A stretch of 18,380 nucleotides of DNA. It comes from Hemicentrotus pulcherrimus (taxonomy: Eukaryota; Echinodermata; Echinoidea; Camarodonta; Strongylocentrotidae). Made by a program: the position numbers and the translations under genes. Positions 1-11,300 of this stretch are shown here, one piece after another. The first letter of the stretch is position 1. Each line of letters begins with the position of its first letter. Location of the stretch: contig BEXV01000640.1 in assembly GCA_003118195.1 (NCBI GenBank), positions 125,027 through 143,406 of the forward strand, given 5' to 3'. The notes under the pieces were generated by a model. The model did no database searches and was not told the origin of the DNA. It was given only the letters and a program-made list of their open reading frames with translations.

Positions 1-21
1 GGGGGGGGGGGGGGGGGGGGG
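1..21. repeat. Poly-G tract followed by C-runs
   Basis: Twenty-one G residues open the window and are followed within a few bases by runs of five C. The G-run could pair with the C-runs or form a G-quadruplex. Length of such a tract is error-prone in sequencing. Confidence 0.8.
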
Positions 22-914
22 TAAACCCCCAAACCCCCTAGATCCACCCCTGTACTGGTATCGTTCCCAAGTGCCTGATATTGCCGGGTTGAACTTCTTT
101 TTCATCCTTCATGAAGTCATGTTTCTGATAAAGAATTAACGATATGAGATGTATTTCAAACAAAACAAAAACGAAAATATTGTATACGACCAGAATGAAG
201 TGACCAGCTGTTCTTTCCTATCTTAGTATATTTCAACAATTTAGAAATCTCTTTCTCTTTCACTTAATGATTTGATTGAACTGGAATCAAGTTGAAACTA
301 ATATTAATATCAACTACCCATCGCTCTTGTAAATGAGTTCTGATATTCTCTGATGGAAACTATTATCTTTCTCCCGAACGAGCGACTGTTTCTATATAAG
401 TACCGGTACCCCAGTCGTACCGACAAACCGATTCCAAACCGATGGAATTTGGGCCTATATGTTTTGTTTTTTTCCGGTCACATTATTGGTAAAATGTCTG
501 TTCTATCGGTGACACTAAGGTTATACATAAAACTTTTTTAGGGGTAGATATACGAGGCACGCAGCAGATGCGTGCTAGAATATTGATGTTATTGTCTCTG
601 CTTACCTTGAACCGTTCCACATACTCGGTGTTTCTTAGAAGAGGGCAACCAGGTTCACTCTCCGATGCACAAAGAGTATTCAATCAGGATCAGATATGGG
701 CGTATAAAGTCCATCTCAGACTCGAATTTTGGGAGAAGCTTTTCAGTGTGTCTTGTGTATTTTACCACAAGTAGTTATTGCACAAACCAACTTGTGTACT
801 TTTAAAATTAATGTCTAACATATATGGGCTGGGAAGAAACGATTTATAACGATAACTATTGCCCCCAAAAATGAAGAGAATTATCTACCTGGGAATATAT
901 AACTTAAAGATATA

Positions 915-1013
915 CTGGTCATGCGATTGCATTTTTAAAGAAAAGGTGTGGAATGGATCAGAAAACGTTGATAATCTAGCATATAAGTATTGGTGTGTAC
1001 TGCAAGGTTCTGG
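915..1013 (+). repeat. Dispersed repeat, copy 1
   Basis: A 99-base segment starting CTGGTCATGCGATTGCAT and ending TGCAAGGTTCTGG aligns without gaps to 18229-18327, with about 13 differences (roughly 87% identity). Same orientation, about 17.3 kb apart. No coding potential or terminal repeats are evident, so it is probably part of a larger, older interspersed repeat. Confidence 0.8.
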
Positions 1014-1476
1014 ATAAGAAATGTGACCCAGAAAGATGTTTATGGGACCACACGGATGGTGTCGGGGTTACCTACCTTGATATGCTTATCTTTCTATGCT
1101 CATTACTCAGCCAGTATACATTTTCTACCAAAATTGTTTGGAAAATGACATATTTTTTTTACCAGAACTCAAGTTTATCTTTAACGTATTTCACGCACTT
1201 TTCGTGAGATGCGTTTCAGAAAATTTCGTGTTCATTTTACGAGGATCTGTTTGCCTGAGACTCGATATATTNAACATTTATAATAATGTTATTAATAAAT
1301 GAAGAAATGATTTTTTACCATTTTTGATATCTCAAAAGTATACTATGTCCCATTTGCAGGCCAGAACTTCTTCAACGGCATTTGAAAGAAAATACTAATT
1401 TAAAACTTCCCTCAAAACGAAAAGGCTTGAAAATGTCTTAAAGTGGGGGAAATAACGACCATTAGTTATCGAATCG

Positions 1477-1510
1477 ACTTTAGTGATTGCATCATTGCAA
1501 TCACTAAAGT
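1477..1510. repeat. Perfect hairpin, 15-bp stem and 4-base loop
   Basis: The arms 1477-1491 and 1496-1510 are exact reverse complements, separated by TCAT. There is no following T-run and no neighbouring gene, so no terminator or RNA role is assigned. Confidence 0.8.
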
Positions 1511-2314
1511 AATTGCATGATTTTTCAGACCCTTGTACCGAATGGTCGTACGTTTTGTGCCGGGCAAAGATTCAATCAGTTTAATTAAGCCATTACAAGA
1601 ATTGGGTTATTGATGTAGACAAAATTAATGCTCATGTACCCTTTACAGCTCAGTATTTGTGTGTTATAACCAAAGAAAAAATAATTCAGTCAGTCAATCA
1701 ATAGTGTCTGACAGTGAAGTCTAGAAAGTAAACGGGTTTACATGCATAATTTGAATATTAGCACACTGCTAACGTTTACATTTAACATATGGGACATACG
1801 TGACATGTTCTGATGTTTATAATTCCTGCAAAGCTCTACAGAATTTGATGTTGGCTGCAAATGGGACATCAAAGAAAAAAAAACGAGGTCGGATACTCCT
1901 TCTAAACGAAGGTATCTCGCCTTACATGCATGGGCGGATGTATAACGCAACTCCTCTTTCAATATCATGAAACAGCTTCTAATTCCATCATTCATTAGAC
2001 GTCATTCTAAAATTATAGCTTTTTTTAATGTCCCGAACAACTGAAAATTGACTCTGGAATATTGGAGGTCTTTTTATGGAAAAGTTCGGCTGAAAACACA
2101 ATAGCAATATATTTCTTCTCAACATACACACTACTGGTTGCTTAAATTTTGAGAAAGCCTCTTTAATTCTTCAAGTCACCATAAACAGTTTAGGAAACCA
2201 ACAATGTGCGTCATTTGAGAGAAGTTTTTCCTTTTTCAGTTCAATTTTTTTGAAAGCTTCGTTCGAATTCGGTATTTGTCTTTAATAATGACAAGGTAAA
2301 CCCGTGATACAACC

Positions 2315-2640
2315 CAATTAACCGACAGCCAACTTGCCTTCCAACGTCGGTTTCACAGGCCTTCACACAACTTGTTTGTGGGTCCACGAGACCAACAACC
2401 CACAAGATCGACATGAGAGGCTTTCTATCTTCCCTAATGTATTTCTTTATTTTGTCGATCTCGAGTACTTTTTGAATTTTTTAAAAAATCCCTTATTTCA
2501 TGTATTCTATTATGCATTAATCTTTTTTTTCTTAAGTCGGTCCCGGTTGCTACCGGTCCAGCATACCTTTAGTCTATGTCGGTCTCGTGGTATATGTCGG
2601 TCTAACCGGGATGACCCCGCCTGAACCACTATTATTCAAA
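2315..2640. repeat. GC-richer patch with short inverted repeats, possible decayed mobile element
   Basis: This stretch contains ACCGAC...GTCGGT (from 2321), TTGTGGGT/ACCCACAA (2376-2383 and 2398-2405) and repeated GTCGGT words at 2536-2605. Its composition differs from the AT-rich surroundings. No clear terminal repeats or target duplication could be fixed, so the assignment is weak. Confidence 0.3.
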
Positions 2641-4380
2641 CCAGGGACTGCTAATAGTTGACATAGGATGAGATGATCTTTTTTTCGTGAAATTTGCGAT
2701 TTATTTATCCCAAGAAACATATTGGGTACATCGAAACACACCATTGACCATTTTCAGAGAGTGATTTCAAAACCTTGGTTTAAATGTGACAAATGAAATC
2801 AAATGAATGACCTGGAAAGCATGACCTAGGAAGTGTTAAAGAATGACGGGACATGACAATGGCTTTCCCTGTGAACAAATGACAATTCAATACCGAGATA
2901 AAGGACATGCATAATACAATCTTCTCATGGCCATGTCAGGTAATAGATCATGAAGAAAATGAATAATGAATATTTCCGTATAGCCTAAACAACTTGTCAA
3001 AATACTTTGTTCGCTTCATCTCAACTTGAAAATCTCGAAAAAACAAAGGATGCCCTTTTAAACAAACTCATCACTCATCGTCATTGGTCATCAGATGTAG
3101 ACATTCCAACGTTTTGGGAAACAAATATTTAAAGTTATATTCACAGTATCAATTGTATCACCATATCATTAAATAAGGAAAACGAAAAATGTATAATTTA
3201 CCTGAATTGATAGAAATGTATGTGTAAAGTATTATAGTTCGTGATGTTAAACAAAAATATATGTGAGTTTGATTATTGTGTTGTAATAAATACACCTGTT
3301 AAGGGTGAAAGAAAACAAAATTAAAATAAAATCTTATCACTAGGCCTAAATGTAGCCGTACAGTAATTTACTTTCAGCGCATGTCAACCAGGTTATCGTT
3401 ACATCGGTGTGTATTTAATGGTAAGCCTATCTCATCAATCGGGTAAAAGGATTCATCCACATCTATCGGAGTTCATGACTTCTAGAGCGGACTATGAATA
3501 AACTGGTTCACGTTCTGGTTCCACCCGGGGCATGGCATTCTTTTGCAAGACTTCAAATTTCTGACGCCATTTTGAAAATCTTTGCTTTCCCAACGAGAAG
3601 ATGGGTATCTGATGAAATGTAAACGTCTTTTACGACCGTCAATATGCCATTATTGTGCCGTATGCGTGTGAAAAGAGAACAAATCGACTTTAGAAATACT
3701 CCTAAGAGAGTGGAGATGGTGCGCATAATGAACAAACGTAACGTTTAATATTCTTTGACAGGGAAACATCACCCCGGCCACGCCATGTGTACTTTCAGCA
3801 ACAAAAGTGTGAAGACATTTAACAAAGTTAATTTGTCACCACATTCAAAAGAAAACATGTTCTCATTGTGGTCAATTTGCCAACTTTACAAACGGTGTAA
3901 ATAATAAGTGCATCCAACTGAAATCTATTTTTGAAATAGATGAGAATTACATATTTTTCCTAAAAAATACGATCTTTGACAAAAAAGAATCACTCAACTT
4001 TTTAAGTAATTGCTGGAATGACTCTTATGATATCTTTGAATCGGGAGTTAAACACTAATAAACAGAGACGACCATTTATTGGACACCCAATGTATATTAT
4101 ATTCTTACATCAGTGAACACCAGCGTCGTCATAATCATCTGTAATATAAGACATCGTGACAATAATTAATTCAAGAAACTTTAATTATAAGACAAATATT
4201 GTACAACGCAAAATAGAGTGCTATCGAACATAAAAAGATGAGTTTACATCGTTTTTTATAACAAAGTCATTTCTTTTAAATCAAGACTCAATGGTGTTTC
4301 TTCTATTTCGAGACCGAGGGGTTGAATGAAGAGTAATAAAAGTATTACAAACGAAGGCAACCCGGGTAGGTTGTTAAAGA

Positions 4381-4596
4381 TGGAATCTGATTGGTCATTG
4401 AACAAGAGAAAGTGAATGACGTCACAAACAAGGTCTCACCATGTCATCAGGATTAACTTCTTATTTGATATCGGCAATCGCGGAACGAAACACAACCTGT
4501 AGACGTTGAGCTGACACACTGGAGACTCTACACCTGTTCACTAACTATTATTCATTCTACACTACGGCAGCAGCAGTAAGCACCGGTCGACCCAGC
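4381..4596 (+). promoter_or_regulatory. Proximal promoter with a cluster of recognisable motifs
   Basis: Within about 215 bases upstream of the TATA box are an inverted CCAAT box (ATTGG, 4390-4394), a perfect CRE (TGACGTCA, 4417-4424), a GGATTA homeodomain site of the Otx/Goosecoid/Pitx type (4450-4455), an E-box CACCTG (4531-4536) and three short Smad-type GTCT/AGAC half-sites (4433, 4501, 4523). The motifs are seen directly; their use is inferred. Smad half-sites are short and occur often by chance, whereas the full CRE is less likely to be accidental. Confidence 0.45.
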
Positions 4597-4603
4597 TATA
4601 AAA
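4597..4603 (+). promoter_or_regulatory. TATA box of the lefty gene
   Basis: TATAAAA lies 181 bases before the chosen start codon. Transcription would be expected about 30 bases downstream, around 4627-4631 in the GGACAGTGTG region. That places the leader at roughly 155 nt and excludes the ATG that overlaps the TATA box. The position is inferred from sequence only. Confidence 0.6.
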
Positions 4604-4639
4604 TGATTCGATGGAGAGTTAAACTAGGACAGTGTGTAT

Positions 4640-4708
4640 ATGTCGGACTGCCGACAAGTGCTTGCGCTGCCCCTCCTCATGCAAGCTGTTCCAGGCTGCT
4701 CTTGTTAG
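4640..4708 (+). other. Upstream ORF of 22 codons in the lefty leader
   Basis: If transcription starts near 4628, the first ATG of the mRNA is at 4640 and opens a 22-codon frame that ends at TAG 4706-4708. This is 75 bases before the chosen lefty start. A second ATG in the same small frame lies at 4679. Short uORFs like this usually reduce translation of the main frame and allow reinitiation; that role is inferred here. The peptide itself matches nothing I recognise. Confidence 0.45.
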
Positions 4709-4783
4709 CTGTATATTCTTGCTTCTGGACATTGTATGCGCTTCGTTGTTTCGTGGACTTTATCCAAGTTCGTATTCATCGAG

Positions 4784-5360
4784 ATGGCTACGTTGTCGAG
4801 ATCTTGTCAGCTTCTTGTAGCAGTGGTCCTGATCGTTGCCACGTTCGTCAGCATCGTGGAAAGCTCGAGGAACACTCGCCCCTACGCCAGGCCACGGGGA
4901 AGCAGTCGACACCTCGGGACTCCTCGATTTGGGACGGAAGGTCGCAGAAGGTCTCAGGACGGCTTCAGAATTCCAGGCTTCAACCCCAACCCAGCACCTG
5001 TGCTACCATTAGCCACACGGGTCAGGAACGCAGGAAACTGGTTCCAGAACTTCATCGCCAGCAAACATGCCAGCAACAACCCGCCCAACTCAAGCCCAGA
5101 GCGTTCAACCGACCATGGTGCTGGTGACCAGGAAAAAGTGGTCGTACGTCCACCTATCATCAAATCAGGATCCGTTGTCACTAGCCCAACCATCACCATG
5201 ATTTTCCTGGAGACCATTGATGCCAGGAAGAGGAATTCATCAAGATTTCAACAACCCACACAACCTGAGAGAGCTCAAGAGGAGGAGGTGGTGACTAACG
5301 AAGCTACCACACTCCCAAGTAACCCGAGACCAAGTAGAAGAGCATTCACTGCTGATGAAC
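4784..5360 (+). CDS. lefty: lefty exon 1 (coding part): signal peptide and N-terminal prodomain
   Basis: Encodes residues 1-192 plus the first base of codon 193. The start at 4784 is chosen because it has a good initiation context (G at -3, G at +4) and puts an ideal signal peptide at the very N-terminus: arginine at residue 6, then a Leu/Val/Ile-rich core, then a small-residue cleavage region around VES. An in-frame ATG at 4736 would add 16 residues but has T at -3. After the signal peptide the chain is rich in Pro, Arg, Ser and Asn and looks disordered, with N-glycosylation sequons at N102 and N151 and a basic ARKR at 147-150 that could be an extra processing site. The segment around 128-146 is more hydrophobic and may begin the folded propeptide. 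The donor is C|GTGAGT at 5361. Confidence 0.82.
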
Positions 5361-8300
5361 GTGAGTTTTATAGGACCAGTTAGTCCCTAAATCATGTGAT
5401 GATGTTTCATTTTATGTTTCGTTGGCCAAAAGTTGGATTAATCTTATGTCGATTTATCTCATTCGTCATAAAAATAAGTAACTGCAAATAAGCGACAACA
5501 GAAAAAGAAGGCGAGTTTGTTCCCTAATGATATACTGATGTTACATTTGAGTTGGTTGAAAGTAGATAGGCCTCATAGTGCTCCATTTTCTCCTTACTAA
5601 ACTTAACTGAAAAACAACAACAAAGTCAACGTCTTTTGTATCTTTATGTTTTCCTTACATTTGGAAAGAAAAACATTTTGGAAAGCATACTTAATCACTT
5701 GATCACAAAACAAAGACCCATCAGACGACATAACATGCCATGAAGGTGATATGAACATCACTACTTTATAAGCTGAAAATAAGCTCTCGAGCTTTCGTTC
5801 GTTATCCTGCTCAAGCTGACTTATTTTTTATCTGTTAATTTTGTATATTGGTGTATGTTTGAAGCTTGGCGAATAAAAATTAATCAATCAATCATATGAT
5901 TTATGGAAGGTGTAAATGACTTTCTTTGCACAAGAAATGTGGTTGCAAATGAATGCATTATTTCGTACTTCACCTACGATAAGACTGTGCGATCATACAA
6001 TTGATTCATTCTGTAAAAAAAAAAATTGATACTTTTTTATATATTTTTTAAAATCAATTAATTTAATTTCCCAGCAAAGAGAGAGAAAGAAAAAAAAACA
6101 TATGTAGGGCAGGGACTTGTTACATATAAAAGTCCTAGTTGTATAGAGGCAAAGTAAGAAAGATTTAACACCAACTACTGCCTGGGGAACAATCACTTTG
6201 TAAAAAAAGGTTTTCCACAATACCGTTCCGTCTAGACACTATAAACAAAAGCTTTTATTGGAATAGTTTACGACCAAAGACCTAAACAATTGTAACTCTT
6301 TTTCATATATATATAGCATCCAGGTGTATCATACCAAAAATAAAATATGTGTATCATTGTTATAAACAGCAAAATGCTACCACATATGCGAAAAGGATAG
6401 TTGTGTCTTTAATTGACTTTGGGTTTTTAAGGACAGATAATGTTTCGAAGCATGCATGTCTATTTCAAGTCTTCGCAAACAAGATTGTCCATTGTTGTAT
6501 TGTTAACAAAAAGGTATAATCTGTTTTAAACGTTTTTTTTTTCTTAGAAAAAATCGTGCCTATTTTAGGTCTTTGTAAATAATTATTTTGTACTATTCAT
6601 TGTTGAATTTAAGACTGTATGCACAAAAGTTGTAGATAAGTGTAAAAGCATTCATGTAACAGTATATGTTTAGGTCTTGGCAAATAATGGGTATCTTAAT
6701 GAAATGGCACAATCTTGCCAGTAGATAATCGACATGTAAGTTGCGGGCTCCCCTGAAATAATTTTTTAAGAATTTGTATGTATTCTAAGGAAAAACTCAG
6801 ATGATTGCGTTGGCCCTTCCAAGTTCTGAAGATGGATTGAAACTGCTCTCTGTAAGCACTCTCGATAACAAATGAATTAAAGTCACTCCATTCCAAAGAA
6901 CACTGTTCTCTAGATAATTTAAAACATAATTTAAACTTCTTGGCTTAGCTTAGAGCCGGGGTAATGTTGAAGCTCCTCGCGCACTTTGCACGATGGCTAG
7001 TAGTGCTACAAAATGTATCCAATGTTCTTATTAATATTATCATTAGTATAATCATCAACATCACATCCTTATTCTCCTCCTCCTCCTCCTCACCATCCTC
7101 ATCGTCATCATTATCATTTTTAAGATGGAGTATGAACGTATCGGTTCTATTCATATTTTGAAACAAATTTGACTCTATCACTCAATTATTCCAAATGACA
7201 ATACCTGTAATATTTACCATTTAAAGATGTCAAAGAAAATAAAGCAACCAATTTCATTAGGCCGTTACGCATGAAATATAAGAAATGTCTGAAATATTGT
7301 TTGTCTGCACGGAAGGTAATAAAAAAGGGTACATTTTCTGCCGTGGAAAGTTATAAGAATAGATACATAAAGTTGTATAAGCTCCACTTCCACAGTACCA
7401 TAATCTCCTTAGTGAAAAATGTTAATCGACTGTTTTGAATGTAAGAAAAAGCCCCATCATTTATTTATTCGTTTATTTAGTTATTCATTTATCTATTAGT
7501 TAATTTATTTATTTATTCATTCATTTATCTATTTATTTATTTATTTATTTATTTCATTATTCGTTCATAAGTTCAAATTCTGTTTTCTGTAAGAGAATTC
7601 TCCTCCTGTGTTAAAATAATCCCGCTTCACACGAGAGCCCTGTAGGCATATAGTATGATATGACGTCCAATGCTAGGATCACGATAATGAGATAATAGCA
7701 TTCGACCAAAAAAGTGGTAAAAGATTCATTGATAATAATTCCCATTTCAGAACGGGATATTTGCCGAACATTTGATGAAAAAATAAGTGATCAATAGGTC
7801 AATTCATCGTTCAATTGTTTCAGTTGCAAATGTCCAGAAGGCGTTTTGAATGTTTTCTTTCCAATTTAAAAGAATAGATTTTTGTTTAAAGAGTAAAATC
7901 AGAACCTGTACAGATAGGCCCACTTACAAACCATTGTGTTGATTTTGTTGTTCTTTTTAGTAAACCCCATAAAGGTTATACATTTCGAGTAAATGATGGA
8001 AACTTAGTGTTTGTAAATGCTAGCGTTAAAATGATGATTGAAAACAGTAAAATACTTAAATTATTTCAGGAATGTTTCTGTTTGCAGTATACTCAAGCAC
8101 AGATAACACAAAACAATGTTTGTTATAGTTTGTACGATCGCAAATATTTATTTCGAGACATAAAATGAAGGCCATTTTCAATACCCTACAATTTGTCATA
8201 TCTCATCGAAATTATGTCCCATAAGTACGGAGTACCTCACTGTAGTTTTCGATATAACGAATTCACTACATCTATGCAAATGTGAAATTGGCATTTGGTC

Positions 8301-11300
8301 AGTTAATTTTACTGGTCGGGAAAAGAATCACTTAAAGTACATGTATTGATAGAATAAAGATAAAAAAAGATGGTCATTTACCACTCTGTAAACACACATG
8401 TTTGGCCATAATACTCTGCAATAGTTAATGACGATTCTCCCATTTGTCGTGAAAAAAGTATCATTAATTTATGTTCTTCTCCAATAAAAGCGCACTGCTC
8501 CAAATATTGTGGATAACTTATTAAAGGAAACCAAAACCTTCATACTAAGTTACTTTTATTGTAAAGTTTAAGATATTTTAAAAATATCAGTGAAAATTTG
8601 AACAAAATCGGGCAAGGAATAAGGAAGTGAGAGCCTTTTTAAAAGACTAGTCACTAGAGGGCGGTATTCAATTTGATGACATCATCTCTGAACAACTCTC
8701 CATGCCTTTTGTACATAAAATTTCATTTTTTTCCTTCTTTCTTGTGATTGAGATAATCTACTCCCCTGAAAGTAAGATATAGAATGCAAAATGATATTCT
8801 ACTTCACATGTTATGAAGTCGGATCAAGAACACAAATAAATACGAAGAAAACAAAAAAAATTGTGAAATTTTATGTACAAAAGGCATGGCGAGTTGTTCA
8901 GAGATGATGTCATCAAATTGAATACCGCCCTCTAGTGACTAGTCATTTCAAAAAGATCTCACTTCCTTATTCCTTGCCCGATTTAGTTCAAATTTTCACT
9001 GATATTTTTAAAATATCTTAAACTTTACAATAAAAGTAACTTAGTATGAAGGTTTTGGTTTCCTTTAAGTTAAGGATATATTAAATAACCAAGATTTAAA
9101 GAGAATTACTATTTTATGATGTATACAATACTATCACAGTATATCATATATTCGATAACTTGAAGGTTCTGTGTAAATGCAATATTTAGTACTGAGACTA
9201 TGATCTATAAGTGTTGTGAGCAAAACAATTTCCATGTATTTATGTTTAACGGACCAATACAATTAATGAAATATTATTACAATGGGTCCTCTTAAAAGAA
9301 AGGACCCCCCTGAGTCGAACATTTTAAAGGAGCTACACAAAGAAAATTTACTAAAACTGATAATTAGAACAAATTACATATGGATGGAAAGATTTTCTCT
9401 TGTAAAACACGAATAATTTGCTGAGAAATCATATAGATATCGTGGAGAGGCGTAAAATGCCATTTTTCAAGACCCTTCTTAAACCCCCAAGCGCCCCCGA
9501 ACGTAAGCCAAACAAACGAGCGTAGCGAGCTCTGAATAGTGAGGTCACACCCTGGACAAACAGCTCGGTACCGGCTGCTAGCTTCCGCTTAGTGCGTCTA
9601 GCTGCAGACCAAGCGGAAGCTAGCAGCCTTTTTTTAACAGCCGTTTCCAGGGTGTGACGTCACACGAAGAACTACGACAAAATACGAAAAAATACGAATA
9701 GGCAGTAAATCTGGATCTCAAAACTAACATTTTTGAAAGTTGATTTCTGCGGGCCCAAAACGTATTTTGAAGAGGAAATTTGTTGTAATTGATCAGTAAG
9801 GCTTTCCCTTCGCAATGATATGAATTTTGCATCAATTCAAAACACTTTTGCTTCTTTGTGTGAGTGTGACTCCTTTAAAAATTGACATTTTGTCAAATTC
9901 TTCCCGGACTTCATCTATATTTTCGTTTGAGTCTGATACCCGTTTTGCCTGTGCCATTTTCGTTCCTCTATATACCCCCACATGGCTTAGTGTAAAAACA
10001 GCTCACTTGTTACTTCTCTTTCTCATTCTCTTTCTATCACTTTATCTTTATATCTCTCTATAAAATTTTCTCTCTGTATTCGTCAATCAATTATTCTGTC
10101 CATCTTCCCTTCTCTTGCATACTATTGCTTTACATGAATCTCCTTCTCTTTCTCTTTCTATCTCTTTTTTTCTTGTTATCTATCTCTCTCTCTCTTCCCC
10201 TTTTGTTCTCTTTCTCTCTTTCACCATATATCTCTCTCTTTTTATCTCTCTCTCTATCTCTCTCTTTTTATATCTCTCTATCTCTCTTTATGTTTCCTTT
10301 GACATGAACCCCCCTCTCTCTCTCTCCCTCTTTCTCTCATTCTCTCTGTCAACCGATCGTCCTATCTGTCTGACCTTTTGTTCCTGTCTGAAGTTCAGAG
10401 GGTTTAAGTAAGAAATATTTTCGGGGAATCGTACCAGGTGGCATGCGTCTTCAGATCGAGAAAGAGCATGTGGAACACATTGATCAAAATGACAGTTATG
10501 TTCCTCAATAAAAACCGGACACGCGTTTTGTCTTCTTGGTTCCTTCTCCGGAAATTTGTTACCTTTCAGAAAGTAGGTTCGTGTCTCCATCAATAATCGA
10601 GCGTTAGTACTTATTGGTGACATATTTAGTTTGTTGGATAGTAATAATAGCATTTCTTTCTTCAAATAGTTTAATGTTTCCTTTGTTACATCTCGTTTTT
10701 ATTTCTTTCATAAAATGTGGATATGCGTGGAGATCGAGCACCAGGCGATGAGTAAAGGGTTCATTTTCTATTATAACTCTACTCAATAAATTTATGAATT
10801 ACATGGACTGTCAAAAACCCGACGCCAATGCGAAAGAAACTGGGGTAATGTGAAATCGTTATGTTTCATATAAGGCTTATATTAGGTTTAAAAAACAGCT
10901 TTGTTTCTGATGAATCTCGATTACATGAATTATGTCTTCCTACTTCCTCCCTTCGTTGTTTGGTGGTTTGGTAAATAAATACCACAATAGTTTCTTTATG
11001 AAGTCGTTTTATCGCAATTGACATTCGAAATTATTTTAGAAGATTTATCTTGGAAAACACTAAAATACAATCAATTGTATACGTGCAAATGCACATCTTG
11101 ATCAAAACTTGAATAAAATCAGTTAGTATTTTAAATGTCATAAATGTGAATTTACCAACTTGCACTATTCATCTGGGCACTCTATAATACAACGGCGGTA
11201 TGTACTTTACTGGAAGAAGAAGAAGAACGACAACAACAACAGAAGCCAGAAATACATTAATAAGTCAGGGTTGATGTAGCAATTTGTTTGCAAACAGATG

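Larger units (their letters stand above)
1..4380. other. Upstream flank, no gene recognised
   Basis: AT-rich non-coding DNA. Open frames are short, lack any domain or splice-site pattern, and are what AT-rich sequence gives by chance. It contains a poly-G tract at the very start, one copy of a dispersed repeat (915-1013), an undetermined base at 1272, a perfect hairpin (1477-1510) and a more GC-rich patch with several short inverted repeats at about 2315-2640. A FoxH1-like TGTGTATT is present at 3408-3415, weak on its own. Distal regulatory DNA of the lefty gene could lie here, but nothing in the sequence shows it directly. Confidence 0.6.

Noticed and set aside
2334..2624. 96-residue frame in the GC-richer upstream patch
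   Set aside because: No recognisable domain; the region looks like repeat remnants with short inverted repeats.
4603..5127. 174-residue plus-strand frame overlapping exon 1
   Set aside because: Its ATG overlaps the TATA box, it lacks domains, and it is out of frame with the signal-peptide reading frame.
6945..7181. Acidic Asp/Glu-rich minus-strand frame
   Set aside because: Produced by the TCC/TCA repeat read on the other strand; no domain and no splice context.
10115..10411. 98-residue open frame rich in Leu, Ser and Phe
   Set aside because: It is the translation of the CT repeat, and overlapping frames show the same composition.
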